The position numbers and the translations under genes were made by a program. Of a stretch of DNA of 47,990 nt, positions 34,845-42,323 are shown in pieces. How positions within the stretch are numbered: the first letter of the stretch is position 1; each line of letters opens with the position of its first letter. Source of the DNA: Gemmatimonadales bacterium (GTDB lineage: Bacteria > Krumholzibacteriota > Krumholzibacteriia > LZORAL124-64-63); assembly GCA_019038745.1 (NCBI GenBank), contig JAHOYV010000075.1, positions 1 through 47,990 of the forward strand, given 5' to 3'. The notes beneath the pieces were generated by a model. That model did not search any database and was not told the DNA's origin. It was given only the letters and a program-made list of their open reading frames with translations.

Positions 34845-36935
34845 TTATCCTGCCACCGACTCTCCATCCTCCATCCGCTCCATCTCCATATCATGATCAT
34901 AGCAGTACGTGCCGCAGTTCAAGCAGCGGCGCGCCTCGTAGCTCGCGTCCTCCTCGTCGATGGTTCCTTCCACTTCCTTGAAGGTACCCAGACGATCTTC
35001 CAACGATACAACCGGCTCATGGACCTTGGGCTTGGGTATCACGCCGGCGATGGAATCGAAGATTGAATCGGGCACCAGCTCCGTTTGGCGATGCTCGATT
35101 GGCGGGATCTCGCCGGTGGTCATGTAGAAGTGGATGGAACGAGCGGCGAATCGGCCGGCGCTGATGGCCTCGACCATCAAACCCGGACCCGTGAAGCAGT
35201 CGCCACCGGTGAAGATGTAGGGCACGTCGGTCTGCAGGGTTTGTTCTTTGGCGTCGATGGTTGTCCAGCGAGTGGTCGGCAGGGCCGGCATGCCTTCCTG
35301 TTCCAGGAAGTCCAGATCCGGCGTCTGACCCACCGCTTCGACAAGTTGTTCACAAGGAATCACTTCCTCGGTTCCCTCAACCGGAACCGGCCGACGTCGG
35401 CCACTGGGATCCGGTTCGCCCAACTCCATACCCAGCACTTCCAGCCCCGTAAGCTGGTTGCCCTTGGTGATGAACTTGTTCGGGGCGCAGAGGAAACGGA
35501 ACTGAATTCCTTCTTCCTCGGCAGCCACGATTTCAACCGGATTGGCGGGCATCTCGTCGCGGGAACGGCGATAGACGATGGTCACCGACTCGGCCCCGGC
35601 CCGCAGGGATGTACGCGCCGCGTCGATGGCCGTGTTGCCGCCACCGATTACGATGGAGCGGCCCTTGACCTTCTGCAACGGATCGTCTTGGAACCCCTCC
35701 AGGAATTTGATCCCGCTTACCACTCCATCCGGCGTGGTTTCGGACAGACCCAGCTCACGATCACGCCAGGCTCCCACGGCCAGGAAAATGGCGTCGGCAC
35801 CTTCGGCCCGCAGGAAATCAAGGGTGAAATCGCGTCCGAGTTTGACACCGGTGCGGGCCTTGACTCCCAGGTCCAGGATACCCTGGATCTCCCAATCCAG
35901 GATGGCCTTGGGTAGACGATACTCGGGAATACCGTAGCGCAACATACCGCCCAGGGCCGGCATCTGGTCGAAGAGAGTCACTTCGTGGCCGAGGCGCCGC
36001 AAGTAGTAGGCCGCACTCAAACCACCAGGCCCGCCCCCAATGATCGTGACCTTCTTGCCCGTATCCGGTGCCACCGGGACATGCAGGCGTTTGCCGGAAT
36101 TCAATTCCCAGTCGGCGGCAAAGCGCTTCAGGTAGTTGATCGCCACCGGCTCATCCTCGATCTGCCGACGACAAGCCAGGGAGCAGGGTTCCGGACAAAC
36201 ACGACCCGTGCTCAGCGGCAGGGGGTTGTTCTCCTTGACCGTCAACAAGGCCAGATCGTACTCGCCGTTCTTGATGTGCTCGATGTACTTGGGCACATTG
36301 ACCTGGGCCGGACATTTCTGCCGACAGGGTGCCAGGCATTCGGAATACAGGTTCCAGTGCAGGATCTTGGTCGTCTCGGAGATGATGCTGATAATGCCCT
36401 TGGGGCACGACTGGACACAGGCGCCGCAACCCACACAGCGGGCTGGATCAAACAGGGGCAATCCCTCATCACCCATCGTGATGGCCCCGAATTGGCACGC
36501 CCGCACACAGGTGCCTAAACCCAGGCAGCCGTGGTCGCATTTCAGCGGTCCGTGGTAGAAGAGCATGGCCGCCCGACAGTCATCGAATCCGCCGTACTCG
36601 TACTTGCGCGTGGCGCGCGCGCCGCCCTGGCAATCAGGACAAGCCACTTGGGGCTCGTTGTCCTTCATCTCCATGCCCATGAAGGCGGCAATACTGCGGG
36701 CCACCTCGGTCTGACCCACCACGCAGGCGTTTACCTCGGCTTTGCCTTCGACGATGGCCGCCGCACATGCGGAACAGCCGGCCAAGCCACAACCACCACA
36801 GTTGGCTCCCGGCAGCAGATCGAGTATGCCTTTGATGCGCGGGTCCTCTTCCACGTAGAATACCCGGGCGGCCACGCCCAGTCCCACCGCTGCTATCACT
36901 GCAATGCCACCCAGAATCAAAGCTGGTATCAACAT
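34845..36935 (-). CDS. rnfB: RnfB fused to a GltD/NfnB-like NAD(P)H flavoprotein
   Basis: 696 residues, more than twice the usual RnfB length. Residues 1-25 form the membrane anchor. C46, C49, C54 and C71 bind the RnfB-specific cluster; two ferredoxin-type clusters follow (C133, C137, C143, C147 and C167, C170, C173, C177). From ~195 the protein becomes a GltD/NfnB-like oxidoreductase: cysteine pairs at 200-208 and 247-255, an FAD-binding site near 296-305 (VTIIGGGPGGLSAAYYL), an NAD(P)-binding site (SIVIGGGNTAIDAARTSL) and YIFTGGDCFTGPG. It ends with a RRCLNCGTYC motif. There is no frameshift and no gltB nearby. RnfB takes electrons from ferredoxin; the extra module could link this directly to NAD(P)H. 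It is the last gene of the Rnf operon. Confidence 0.95.
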   Translation of the reverse strand: MLIPALILGGIAVIAAVGLGVAARVFYVEEDPRIKGILDLLPGANCGGCGLAGCSACAAAIVEGKAEVNACVVGQTEVARSIAAFMGMEMKDNEPQVACPDCQGGARATRKYEYGGFDDCRAAMLFYHGPLKCDHGCLGLGTCVRACQFGAITMGDEGLPLFDPARCVGCGACVQSCPKGIISIISETTKILHWNLYSECLAPCRQKCPAQVNVPKYIEHIKNGEYDLALLTVKENNPLPLSTGRVCPEPCSLACRRQIEDEPVAINYLKRFAADWELNSGKRLHVPVAPDTGKKVTIIGGGPGGLSAAYYLRRLGHEVTLFDQMPALGGMLRYGIPEYRLPKAILDWEIQGILDLGVKARTGVKLGRDFTLDFLRAEGADAIFLAVGAWRDRELGLSETTPDGVVSGIKFLEGFQDDPLQKVKGRSIVIGGGNTAIDAARTSLRAGAESVTIVYRRSRDEMPANPVEIVAAEEEGIQFRFLCAPNKFITKGNQLTGLEVLGMELGEPDPSGRRRPVPVEGTEEVIPCEQLVEAVGQTPDLDFLEQEGMPALPTTRWTTIDAKEQTLQTDVPYIFTGGDCFTGPGLMVEAISAGRFAARSIHFYMTTGEIPPIEHRQTELVPDSIFDSIAGVIPKPKVHEPVVSLEDRLGTFKEVEGTIDEEDASYEARRCLNCGTYCYDHDMEMERMEDGESVAG

Positions 36936-36951
36936 ACCTTTAACTCCCGAA

Positions 36952-37527
36952 TCAGTTGGTCATACCCGCGAAGCCCATGAAAGCCAGCGACATGACACCA
37001 GCAGTTACCAACGCAATGGCCGTTCCCCGCATGGCGGTCGGAACCGATGAGATGAACAGACGCTCCCGCACACTGGCGAAAAGCAGAATAGCTACGGCAA
37101 AACCCGCTGCACTGGACGCCGAGAAAACAATCATCTGCACAAAACCGAACCCGTGCTTGATGTTCAACAGGGCAATACCCATAACCGCACAGTTGGTTGT
37201 GATCAACGGCAGGAAGATTCCCAGCGAGTCATACAAACCCTTGCTCTGCTTTTTGATGAAGATTTCCACAAACTGCACCAGGGCAGCGATGACCAGGATG
37301 AAGACCAGGGTTTTGAGATACTCCAGTCCCTGGGGTTTAAGCAGGTAGTGGTATACGACCCAGGTAAAAATCGAGGCCAGGGTGGCGACGAAAATAACCG
37401 CCACACCCATACCGATGGCCGTGCCCAGCTTCTTGGAAACACCACAGAAGGGACAGTTTCCCAGGTACTGCGCCAGCAAAATGTTGTTGACGAAAATCGA
37501 TCCGATGGCAAGTAGCAACAGGTCCAT
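36952..37527 (-). CDS. rnfA: Rnf complex membrane subunit A
   Basis: 191 residues from the ATG at 37527, eight bases after GGGGG; a GTG three codons earlier is less likely, since RnfA normally opens as MxxLLLLxIGxIFVNN. Six membrane segments and the conserved LGNCPFCGVSKKLGTAIGMG near the start identify RnfA, one of the two inverted-topology subunits that hold the membrane iron-sulfur centre; the cysteine in LGNCPF is present. It lies 16 bases before rnfB and 12 after rnfE. Confidence 0.96.
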   Translation of the reverse strand: MDLLLLAIGSIFVNNILLAQYLGNCPFCGVSKKLGTAIGMGVAVIFVATLASIFTWVVYHYLLKPQGLEYLKTLVFILVIAALVQFVEIFIKKQSKGLYDSLGIFLPLITTNCAVMGIALLNIKHGFGFVQMIVFSASSAAGFAVAILLFASVRERLFISSVPTAMRGTAIALVTAGVMSLAFMGFAGMTN

Positions 37528-37539
37528 GGTACACACCCC

Positions 37540-38151
37540 CTAGGTCTGGATAAAAAATTCGCCGCGGTGGCGGCTCCACGCATTCATCAGGCCGAGCAAC
37601 AAACCCAGACACAGGAAGGCGCCGGGAGCCTGGACCATGAAACCGAATGGTTCGAAGCTGTCCGGAAAGACCGCCATACCGAACCAGGTGCCGACGCCCA
37701 GGATTTCTCGAATCGACCCCACCAGGGTCAGCGACATCGAAAAACCAAGCCCCACACTCAGACCGTCGGCCATGGACAGATGCACCGGGTTACGCGATGC
37801 AAAGGCCTCGGCCCGGCCCAGAATGATGCAATTGACTACGATCAACGGGATGTAGATTCCCAGCTGTTGCGAAAGCGGAAAGAAAAAAGCCTTCATCGCC
37901 AATTCGACGATCACAACCAGAGTGGCGATCACCACGATGTAGCTGGCGATACGCACCTTGTCTGGAATCACTTTACGCAATAGCGAGATGAACATGTTCG
38001 AGAAGATCAGCACGAAAGTCACGGCAATCCCCATACCCAGGCCGTTCTCGGCCGTGGCTGTCACCGCCAGCGCCGGACACAAACCCAGTACCAGCCGGAA
38101 TGGGGGCAGATCGCGCCAGAGACCATGGGTCAACGTTTGGCGAAAATTCAT
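37540..38151 (-). CDS. rnfE: Rnf complex membrane subunit E
   Basis: 203 residues, six predicted helices. Typical RnfE phrases: LVLGLCPALAVTATAENGLGMG, KVRIASYIVVIATLV, YIPLIVVNCIILGRAEAFA. The cysteine of LGLCPALA matches that of RnfA and completes the pair that binds the membrane iron-sulfur cluster. The start overlaps the rnfG stop (TGATG), so translation is coupled. Confidence 0.96.
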   Translation of the reverse strand: MNFRQTLTHGLWRDLPPFRLVLGLCPALAVTATAENGLGMGIAVTFVLIFSNMFISLLRKVIPDKVRIASYIVVIATLVVIVELAMKAFFFPLSQQLGIYIPLIVVNCIILGRAEAFASRNPVHLSMADGLSVGLGFSMSLTLVGSIREILGVGTWFGMAVFPDSFEPFGFMVQAPGAFLCLGLLLGLMNAWSRHRGEFFIQT

Positions 38152-38771
38152 CAGCTTTCACCTCCCGAAGTTGCGCCGTCGGCCGACCGCTGTTCAATGA
38201 GTGAGAGAATCTCCTGGCGATGATCCCGCAGCAGATCCACCACCTGGTTGGATCCTTCGACCATTGCCCGGGACGAGAAGGTCGCACCGGTGATGGCGTC
38301 GATTCCTCCGCCGTCACCAGCCAAAGCCAGCGGTTGATCAAGAATCAAACCTGTCCACTGCTGCCGGAAGCTGGCAAGTTCGACCTTGGCCCCCAAGCCC
38401 GGCGTCTCACTGTGACTGACTATTTCCACGCCTAAAACCCGGTCGCTGCGCGGATCCAGACCGATCATGATCACAATGTCCCCGCTGTAACCACCCTTGC
38501 CCGCCGCCTCGACGGCAAGACCCGTCACCTCACCGTCCTGGCGCAGATAAAACACAGGATAGTCCTGGTCCCCCACCGGAACGGTCAATTTCTCGGTCAA
38601 CAATTCCTTGGCCGGCTGCTGGAACAGGCGCTCCAGGGCAGGGCCGCGGACATAGAAATCCTCCTGCATCTCGATGCGGGGGGCCAAACTTGTGCGCACA
38701 TAGGCCAGAGCCCCAGCGCTCAGGGAACAGATGAGTCCCAACACAAGAACCAAGTGAGCGATCTCACGCAA
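38151..38771 (-). CDS. rnfG: Rnf complex FMN-binding subunit G
   Basis: 206 residues from a TTG that overlaps rnfD by 8 bases, with GGAGG nine bases upstream. One N-terminal helix anchors a periplasmic FMN-binding domain. The segment SHSETPGLGAKV and the flavinylation motif TGAT at residues 161-164 (AITGATFSSRAM) are present; Thr164 should receive FMN from the adjacent ApbE. RnfG passes electrons between the membrane subunits. Confidence 0.96.
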   Translation of the reverse strand: MREIAHLVLVLGLICSLSAGALAYVRTSLAPRIEMQEDFYVRGPALERLFQQPAKELLTEKLTVPVGDQDYPVFYLRQDGEVTGLAVEAAGKGGYSGDIVIMIGLDPRSDRVLGVEIVSHSETPGLGAKVELASFRQQWTGLILDQPLALAGDGGGIDAITGATFSSRAMVEGSNQVVDLLRDHRQEILSLIEQRSADGATSGGES

Positions 38772-39744
38772 TGTCCTGTACCTCCTGACCCAAAATCCGT
38801 GGCGTTATGCGGTCCAGCAAGGGACTGAAGAAATTGGCTAATAGAACAGCGAAAATTGCGCCGTCGACATGAATCGAGAACGTGCGGATGAGCACCATCA
38901 GGACTCCCATGAGTAGTCCGTAAAAAAACATGGGCCGGGGATTGACCGGCGAGGTTGTGTGCTCCGGCGCCATGAAGAAAATCATCAGTACCGTGCTGCC
39001 CGCCAGCAGGTGGAACACCGGGCTCACGGAACGATCGGCCGCAACCACTCCCAGCAGGGCGGCACACGCAACTACGCCAAGGATCCCGCCGACAGGAATC
39101 TGCCAGGGAATCTCGCGAACCAGCACCAGGAACAGACCGCCCAGCAGAAGCCACAGCACCAGGGCGTTGCCTACTCCCCCCACCTGCAGCCCAAGGAAGA
39201 GATCGGTAAGATTGAAGCTGGCCTCGGCGCTCGTTCCCAGGGTCTTGGCCAATCGCATCGGTTCGATCATGGTCACGGACCAGGCTTGGGCCACAAGGGA
39301 TTCGGTATAGTCCAGACGAGAAGGCCACGAAACAGCCAGGAAGGCGTAACCCAGGGCCACCGGATGCACCGGGTAGGCCCCCCAACCACCATAAAGTTTT
39401 TTGCCGATGATCACCGTCAGAAACGAACCGACGACTACCAGCCACCACGGCGCCCCGACCGGCAACAGGAATGCCAGCAGAACACCCATCGTAACGCTGC
39501 TGTAATTTGACGCGAAATCGCGGTTGGGCACCAAGGAGTTCCAAACCACTTCGGCAATCACCGAAGCGACAACCGCAAGGGCGACCACTCGTAGACCGGC
39601 AAAACCGAAATAGACCCCGGAGGCGACTATGGCCGGCAGCAGGGCCAAAAGCCAGGTCTGCTGGATTCCGGGCAGGGAACTACCGTCCCGCCAATGGGGA
39701 CTGGCGGCAACATTGAATTGGGACTGGGGAGCGTCTGGATTCAT
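38764..39744 (-). CDS. rnfD: Rnf complex membrane subunit D, without the usual FMN motif
   Basis: 326 residues with about nine membrane helices; RnfD signatures include GKKLYGGWGAYPVHPVALGYAFL and FMAPEHTTSPVNPRPMFFYG. In most RnfD/NqrB proteins a Thr in an SGAT motif carries covalent FMN. The matching place here (about 156-167, SVTMIEPMRLAK) has no such motif, so this subunit may bind its flavin non-covalently or not at all. It lies four bases after rnfC and overlaps rnfG. Confidence 0.95.
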   Translation of the reverse strand: MNPDAPQSQFNVAASPHWRDGSSLPGIQQTWLLALLPAIVASGVYFGFAGLRVVALAVVASVIAEVVWNSLVPNRDFASNYSSVTMGVLLAFLLPVGAPWWLVVVGSFLTVIIGKKLYGGWGAYPVHPVALGYAFLAVSWPSRLDYTESLVAQAWSVTMIEPMRLAKTLGTSAEASFNLTDLFLGLQVGGVGNALVLWLLLGGLFLVLVREIPWQIPVGGILGVVACAALLGVVAADRSVSPVFHLLAGSTVLMIFFMAPEHTTSPVNPRPMFFYGLLMGVLMVLIRTFSIHVDGAIFAVLLANFFSPLLDRITPRILGQEVQDIA

Positions 39745-39748
39745 TTCA

Positions 39749-41029
39749 TCAACCCCTGTAATTTGCGGCCATCTTCACCATTTGCACCAACGGCCGGTGG
39801 GCTGGACATACAAAAGCACAAAGGCCGCATTCGATGCAGGCCCCGGGATAATAAGTAGTCGCTTCGGCCAGTTGGTCGAACTCGACACAGCGTCCGATCA
39901 GATGCACTTGCAGATTCGAGGAGCAAGCCTGGGTACAACGTCCACAGTTGACGCAGATAAGATTCACATCGGCGATGATATCCTTGGCTTTCAGCACATG
40001 AATACCCGCCTGGAATTTGCTCAGGGGCGTTTCCAAAGTAAATTGCGCGGTACCGGCCATGGGGCCACCCATGATTACGCGATCGCCGTCTTCGACAACC
40101 AGACCCTGACTCGCCAGCAGATCGCCGATAGACGTTCCCAGGGCAGTTCGCACAGTCACCGGTGTAAATTCTTTGCCGGAAGAGATGGTGATTGTTTTCC
40201 GAATGCAGGGGAGGCCTTCCAGGGCATCGTACATATCCAGCAATTGTTCCACCGATATGACGGCAATCCCGCCCGACCGGTAGGACGCCTTGTTGGGTAC
40301 TTTTACACCCGTCAAGCGCCGCACATACTTACGTTCGATGCGATCGCGGAAGTTGTTGGAAAGCGGAGCAACATCTGCCAGACCGGAAAAAGTATCGCCA
40401 GCCCACTGCGCATCGGCCTTGCACACCGCCAGCAGTATCCGCGCCTGTGGCGCGATCTCCGACAGGCGCCGCAGAGCCTGTTGCACTTCCCCTGAACGGG
40501 TCCGCAGCAGCAGCCGGAAGCTGCAGATCGTGGGTTCCTGATTCATACCCTTGATCACGATCTGCTCGATGTCGGGGTAGTCCCCGAGGTCCGCCTCGCT
40601 GTCGTCGCGTCCGGGTGTAGTCCAGGGTGAAATCACCCCCGCGGCCCGCAATAGATCCAGCCGTGTGGGCGACCGCGGATCAATATCGCACTGACGCAGC
40701 AACTCATCGCCGGACAGCGGCGGCGCATCACTTTTTTCTATGACAACAGCCGGCACGTGAAAACTTCGGGCAGCCCACATGGTCCGCATCTCAACCACTT
40801 TTCCACTGATGGAGGCGTGGATGAAATTATTGCGGTCCGACCGGCCGATCACCTGATTGCACACCACTTCATCGCCCACCTGAACCAGGGGACGAAAGAG
40901 AATCTTTCCGGGATACTCCAGCGGGATGAGCACACGATCCGGCGCGGGCAAATCAATTATTTCCGGAGTACAATCCATGGGCGCGAGCACACGCGAGGCA
41001 GGTGATTTCAGGACATCCAGAACACTCAT
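39749..41029 (-). CDS. rnfC: Rnf complex NADH-binding subunit C
   Basis: 426 residues from the ATG at 41029, close to a GGGGAAGG site; the longer frame to 41140 runs into the upstream cytochrome gene. It shows the RnfC order: an N-terminal barrel-sandwich region (PLVQVGDEVVCNQVIGRS ... IHASISGKVVEM), the NADH/FMN-binding domain and a soluble-ligand-binding region (GTSIGDLLASQGLV, VIMGGPMAGTAQ), and two 4Fe-4S sites near the end (CVNCGRCTQAC and CIECGLCAFVC). The glycine-rich NADH loop normally found near the middle is hard to make out: KGMNQEPTICSFRLLL stands where KGVNAEPYLTADHRLM-like text is usual. It is the peripheral, NAD-facing subunit. Confidence 0.94.
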   Translation of the reverse strand: MSVLDVLKSPASRVLAPMDCTPEIIDLPAPDRVLIPLEYPGKILFRPLVQVGDEVVCNQVIGRSDRNNFIHASISGKVVEMRTMWAARSFHVPAVVIEKSDAPPLSGDELLRQCDIDPRSPTRLDLLRAAGVISPWTTPGRDDSEADLGDYPDIEQIVIKGMNQEPTICSFRLLLRTRSGEVQQALRRLSEIAPQARILLAVCKADAQWAGDTFSGLADVAPLSNNFRDRIERKYVRRLTGVKVPNKASYRSGGIAVISVEQLLDMYDALEGLPCIRKTITISSGKEFTPVTVRTALGTSIGDLLASQGLVVEDGDRVIMGGPMAGTAQFTLETPLSKFQAGIHVLKAKDIIADVNLICVNCGRCTQACSSNLQVHLIGRCVEFDQLAEATTYYPGACIECGLCAFVCPAHRPLVQMVKMAANYRG

Positions 41030-41048
41030 GAGCCTTCCCCTTCGTGCA

Positions 41049-41693
41049 TCATATGAGGTGACATGCCTTGCAGATGGCTTGATCCTGGTCATTGATGAAA
41101 CGCTCTGGGACCCGCTCTCGATGACAGGCTGTACAACCATCGTGATAAATCTCGACTACGGGGCTGAGTTGGTGACAGTTGTCACAGGAGTGTTCCTCAA
41201 TCTCCAGTAGTTCAGGGTGTGCAAACTCCTCCGGTGTGTAATCCGGATCGTCGTGGCACTGTTGGCAATCACCTATGTTTCCCGCGACGACCGTCTCTCC
41301 CGCCGTTAGCGGGTGACAGGCACGGCAACTGCGTGCCGCCGTATCCGGCTGCAGCAGATGGCAGTCGATGCAGGAGTGATCCTCGATTTCCAGCAATTCC
41401 TCGTGATCAAATGCACCGTGCACGTACTCGGGGTCGTCGTGACATTCACTGCAGTCGTAGGCTTGGCCCTGGATCAGCTCATGATGGCAGGTCACACACA
41501 GGGCATCCTGTTCCTGGTGGGCGGCGTGAGTGAAAAGCACCGCCCCTCCAGCGTTATCCAGATAGAAACGGCGACCGGCAACCGACGGGTCCGGCTGCAG
41601 ATACCCGTAGAGCGCCACCGCGGCAGCCGCCAGGGTAAGGATGATCAGGGGCCGGTTTACAGATGCTGAGGGGTTTCCGTTGGACATGGTCAT
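41049..41693 (-). CDS. Octahaem c-type cytochrome of the Rnf operon
   Basis: 214 residues from the ATG at 41693, which shares TGATG with the stop of the upstream gene. A single N-terminal helix (PLIILTLAAAAVALYGYL) serves as membrane anchor or signal. Eight CxxCH sites: CVTCH, CSECH, CIDCH, CRACH, CQQCH, CDNCH, CTACH, CKACH. The protein is two four-haem units, each holding a FxHxELLEIExHSCxxCH phrase, so it probably arose by duplication of a cytochrome c3-like domain. A multihaem cytochrome gene just before rnfC is known from Methanosarcina acetivorans (MmcA), where it connects Rnf to other carriers; a similar role is likely here. Confidence 0.9.
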   Translation of the reverse strand: MTMSNGNPSASVNRPLIILTLAAAAVALYGYLQPDPSVAGRRFYLDNAGGAVLFTHAAHQEQDALCVTCHHELIQGQAYDCSECHDDPEYVHGAFDHEELLEIEDHSCIDCHLLQPDTAARSCRACHPLTAGETVVAGNIGDCQQCHDDPDYTPEEFAHPELLEIEEHSCDNCHQLSPVVEIYHDGCTACHRERVPERFINDQDQAICKACHLI

Positions 41694-42166
41694 CACCACT
41701 CCATGCTGTCGTCGAGGATGATCTTGTGCTCATCGTCAGGATCGATCAGATGCCAGGTGCAACCGGTGCGCATGCAGAAGTAGAAGGGTACACGAACCGT
41801 GGATATCCCCACCATTACACACGCGACGTGGGAGTCGCCACGGTCACATTTTCGTTCACCGGCCTGCAGCGATGACTGGCAATGCCAGCAGCGCAGATCC
41901 GACACTTCCTCCCCTTCCTTGAGCTGGAGATTACTCTTCCGCTCGAAGGCGTTGACGTAGGGGCTGAGTTGCATCCAGCCGGAGTTCCCCTCGGGGTCGA
42001 TGGTCTCGAGGAAGAGCAGATTATCCTTCATCAAGCTGCGGGAGCAATGGGGGCAATAGCAGCGCAGGAAAGAACCGGACTTCAGGACCGTACGTTCGTT
42101 GTAGTTGTGTTCGTCCCAGGCGATATTCTGCCAACTGCTTTTTTGGCGGGATTTGTCTTCACTCAT
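41693..42166 (-). CDS. Zinc-ribbon-like protein heading the Rnf operon
   Basis: 157 residues, soluble, with GGGGG seven bases before ATG. Cysteine pairs suggest two metal sites: CYCPHC near residue 36 and CWHC ... C further on, with CMRTGC near the end. I do not recognise the family. Its stop overlaps the start of the octahaem cytochrome gene, so it is translated together with the Rnf genes. It might help assembly, act as a regulator or bind a metal for the complex; none of this is shown by the sequence. Confidence 0.75.
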   Translation of the reverse strand: MSEDKSRQKSSWQNIAWDEHNYNERTVLKSGSFLRCYCPHCSRSLMKDNLLFLETIDPEGNSGWMQLSPYVNAFERKSNLQLKEGEEVSDLRCWHCQSSLQAGERKCDRGDSHVACVMVGISTVRVPFYFCMRTGCTWHLIDPDDEHKIILDDSMEW

Positions 42167-42189
42167 TAAACAGCCCCCTTATTCCTTGG

Positions 42190-42200
42190 GTGTTAAACAC
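42190..42200. promoter_or_regulatory. GTGT-N3-ACAC palindrome upstream of the Rnf operon
   Basis: GTGTTAAACAC lies 24 bases before the start codon of the first Rnf-operon gene, in AT-rich DNA that also holds looser copies (GTTAACAC, AACACC, GGTGTT). An 11-mer differing at one base stands at 44555-44565, upstream of the epimerase operon. A shared operator is possible. Confidence 0.3.
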
Positions 42201-42323
42201 TTGACAAGATAGGAACAATATATAACACCTTGGCCAAAAACAAGGTAAACCATTGGTGTTTTTTGAGTTAACACATATATCAATAGTGTGTATTAAGATG
42301 GTAGGTCTTTAATTTGGTGTCTT

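Noticed and set aside
34845..36300. Stand-alone glutamate synthase small subunit (gltD)
   Set aside because: The frame is continuous with RnfB, no start site separates them and no gltB is present.
42201..42226. Plus-strand TTGACA ... TATAAC in the space between the Rnf and epimerase operons
   Set aside because: The boxes are only 14 bases apart, and no plus-strand gene follows for over 2 kb.
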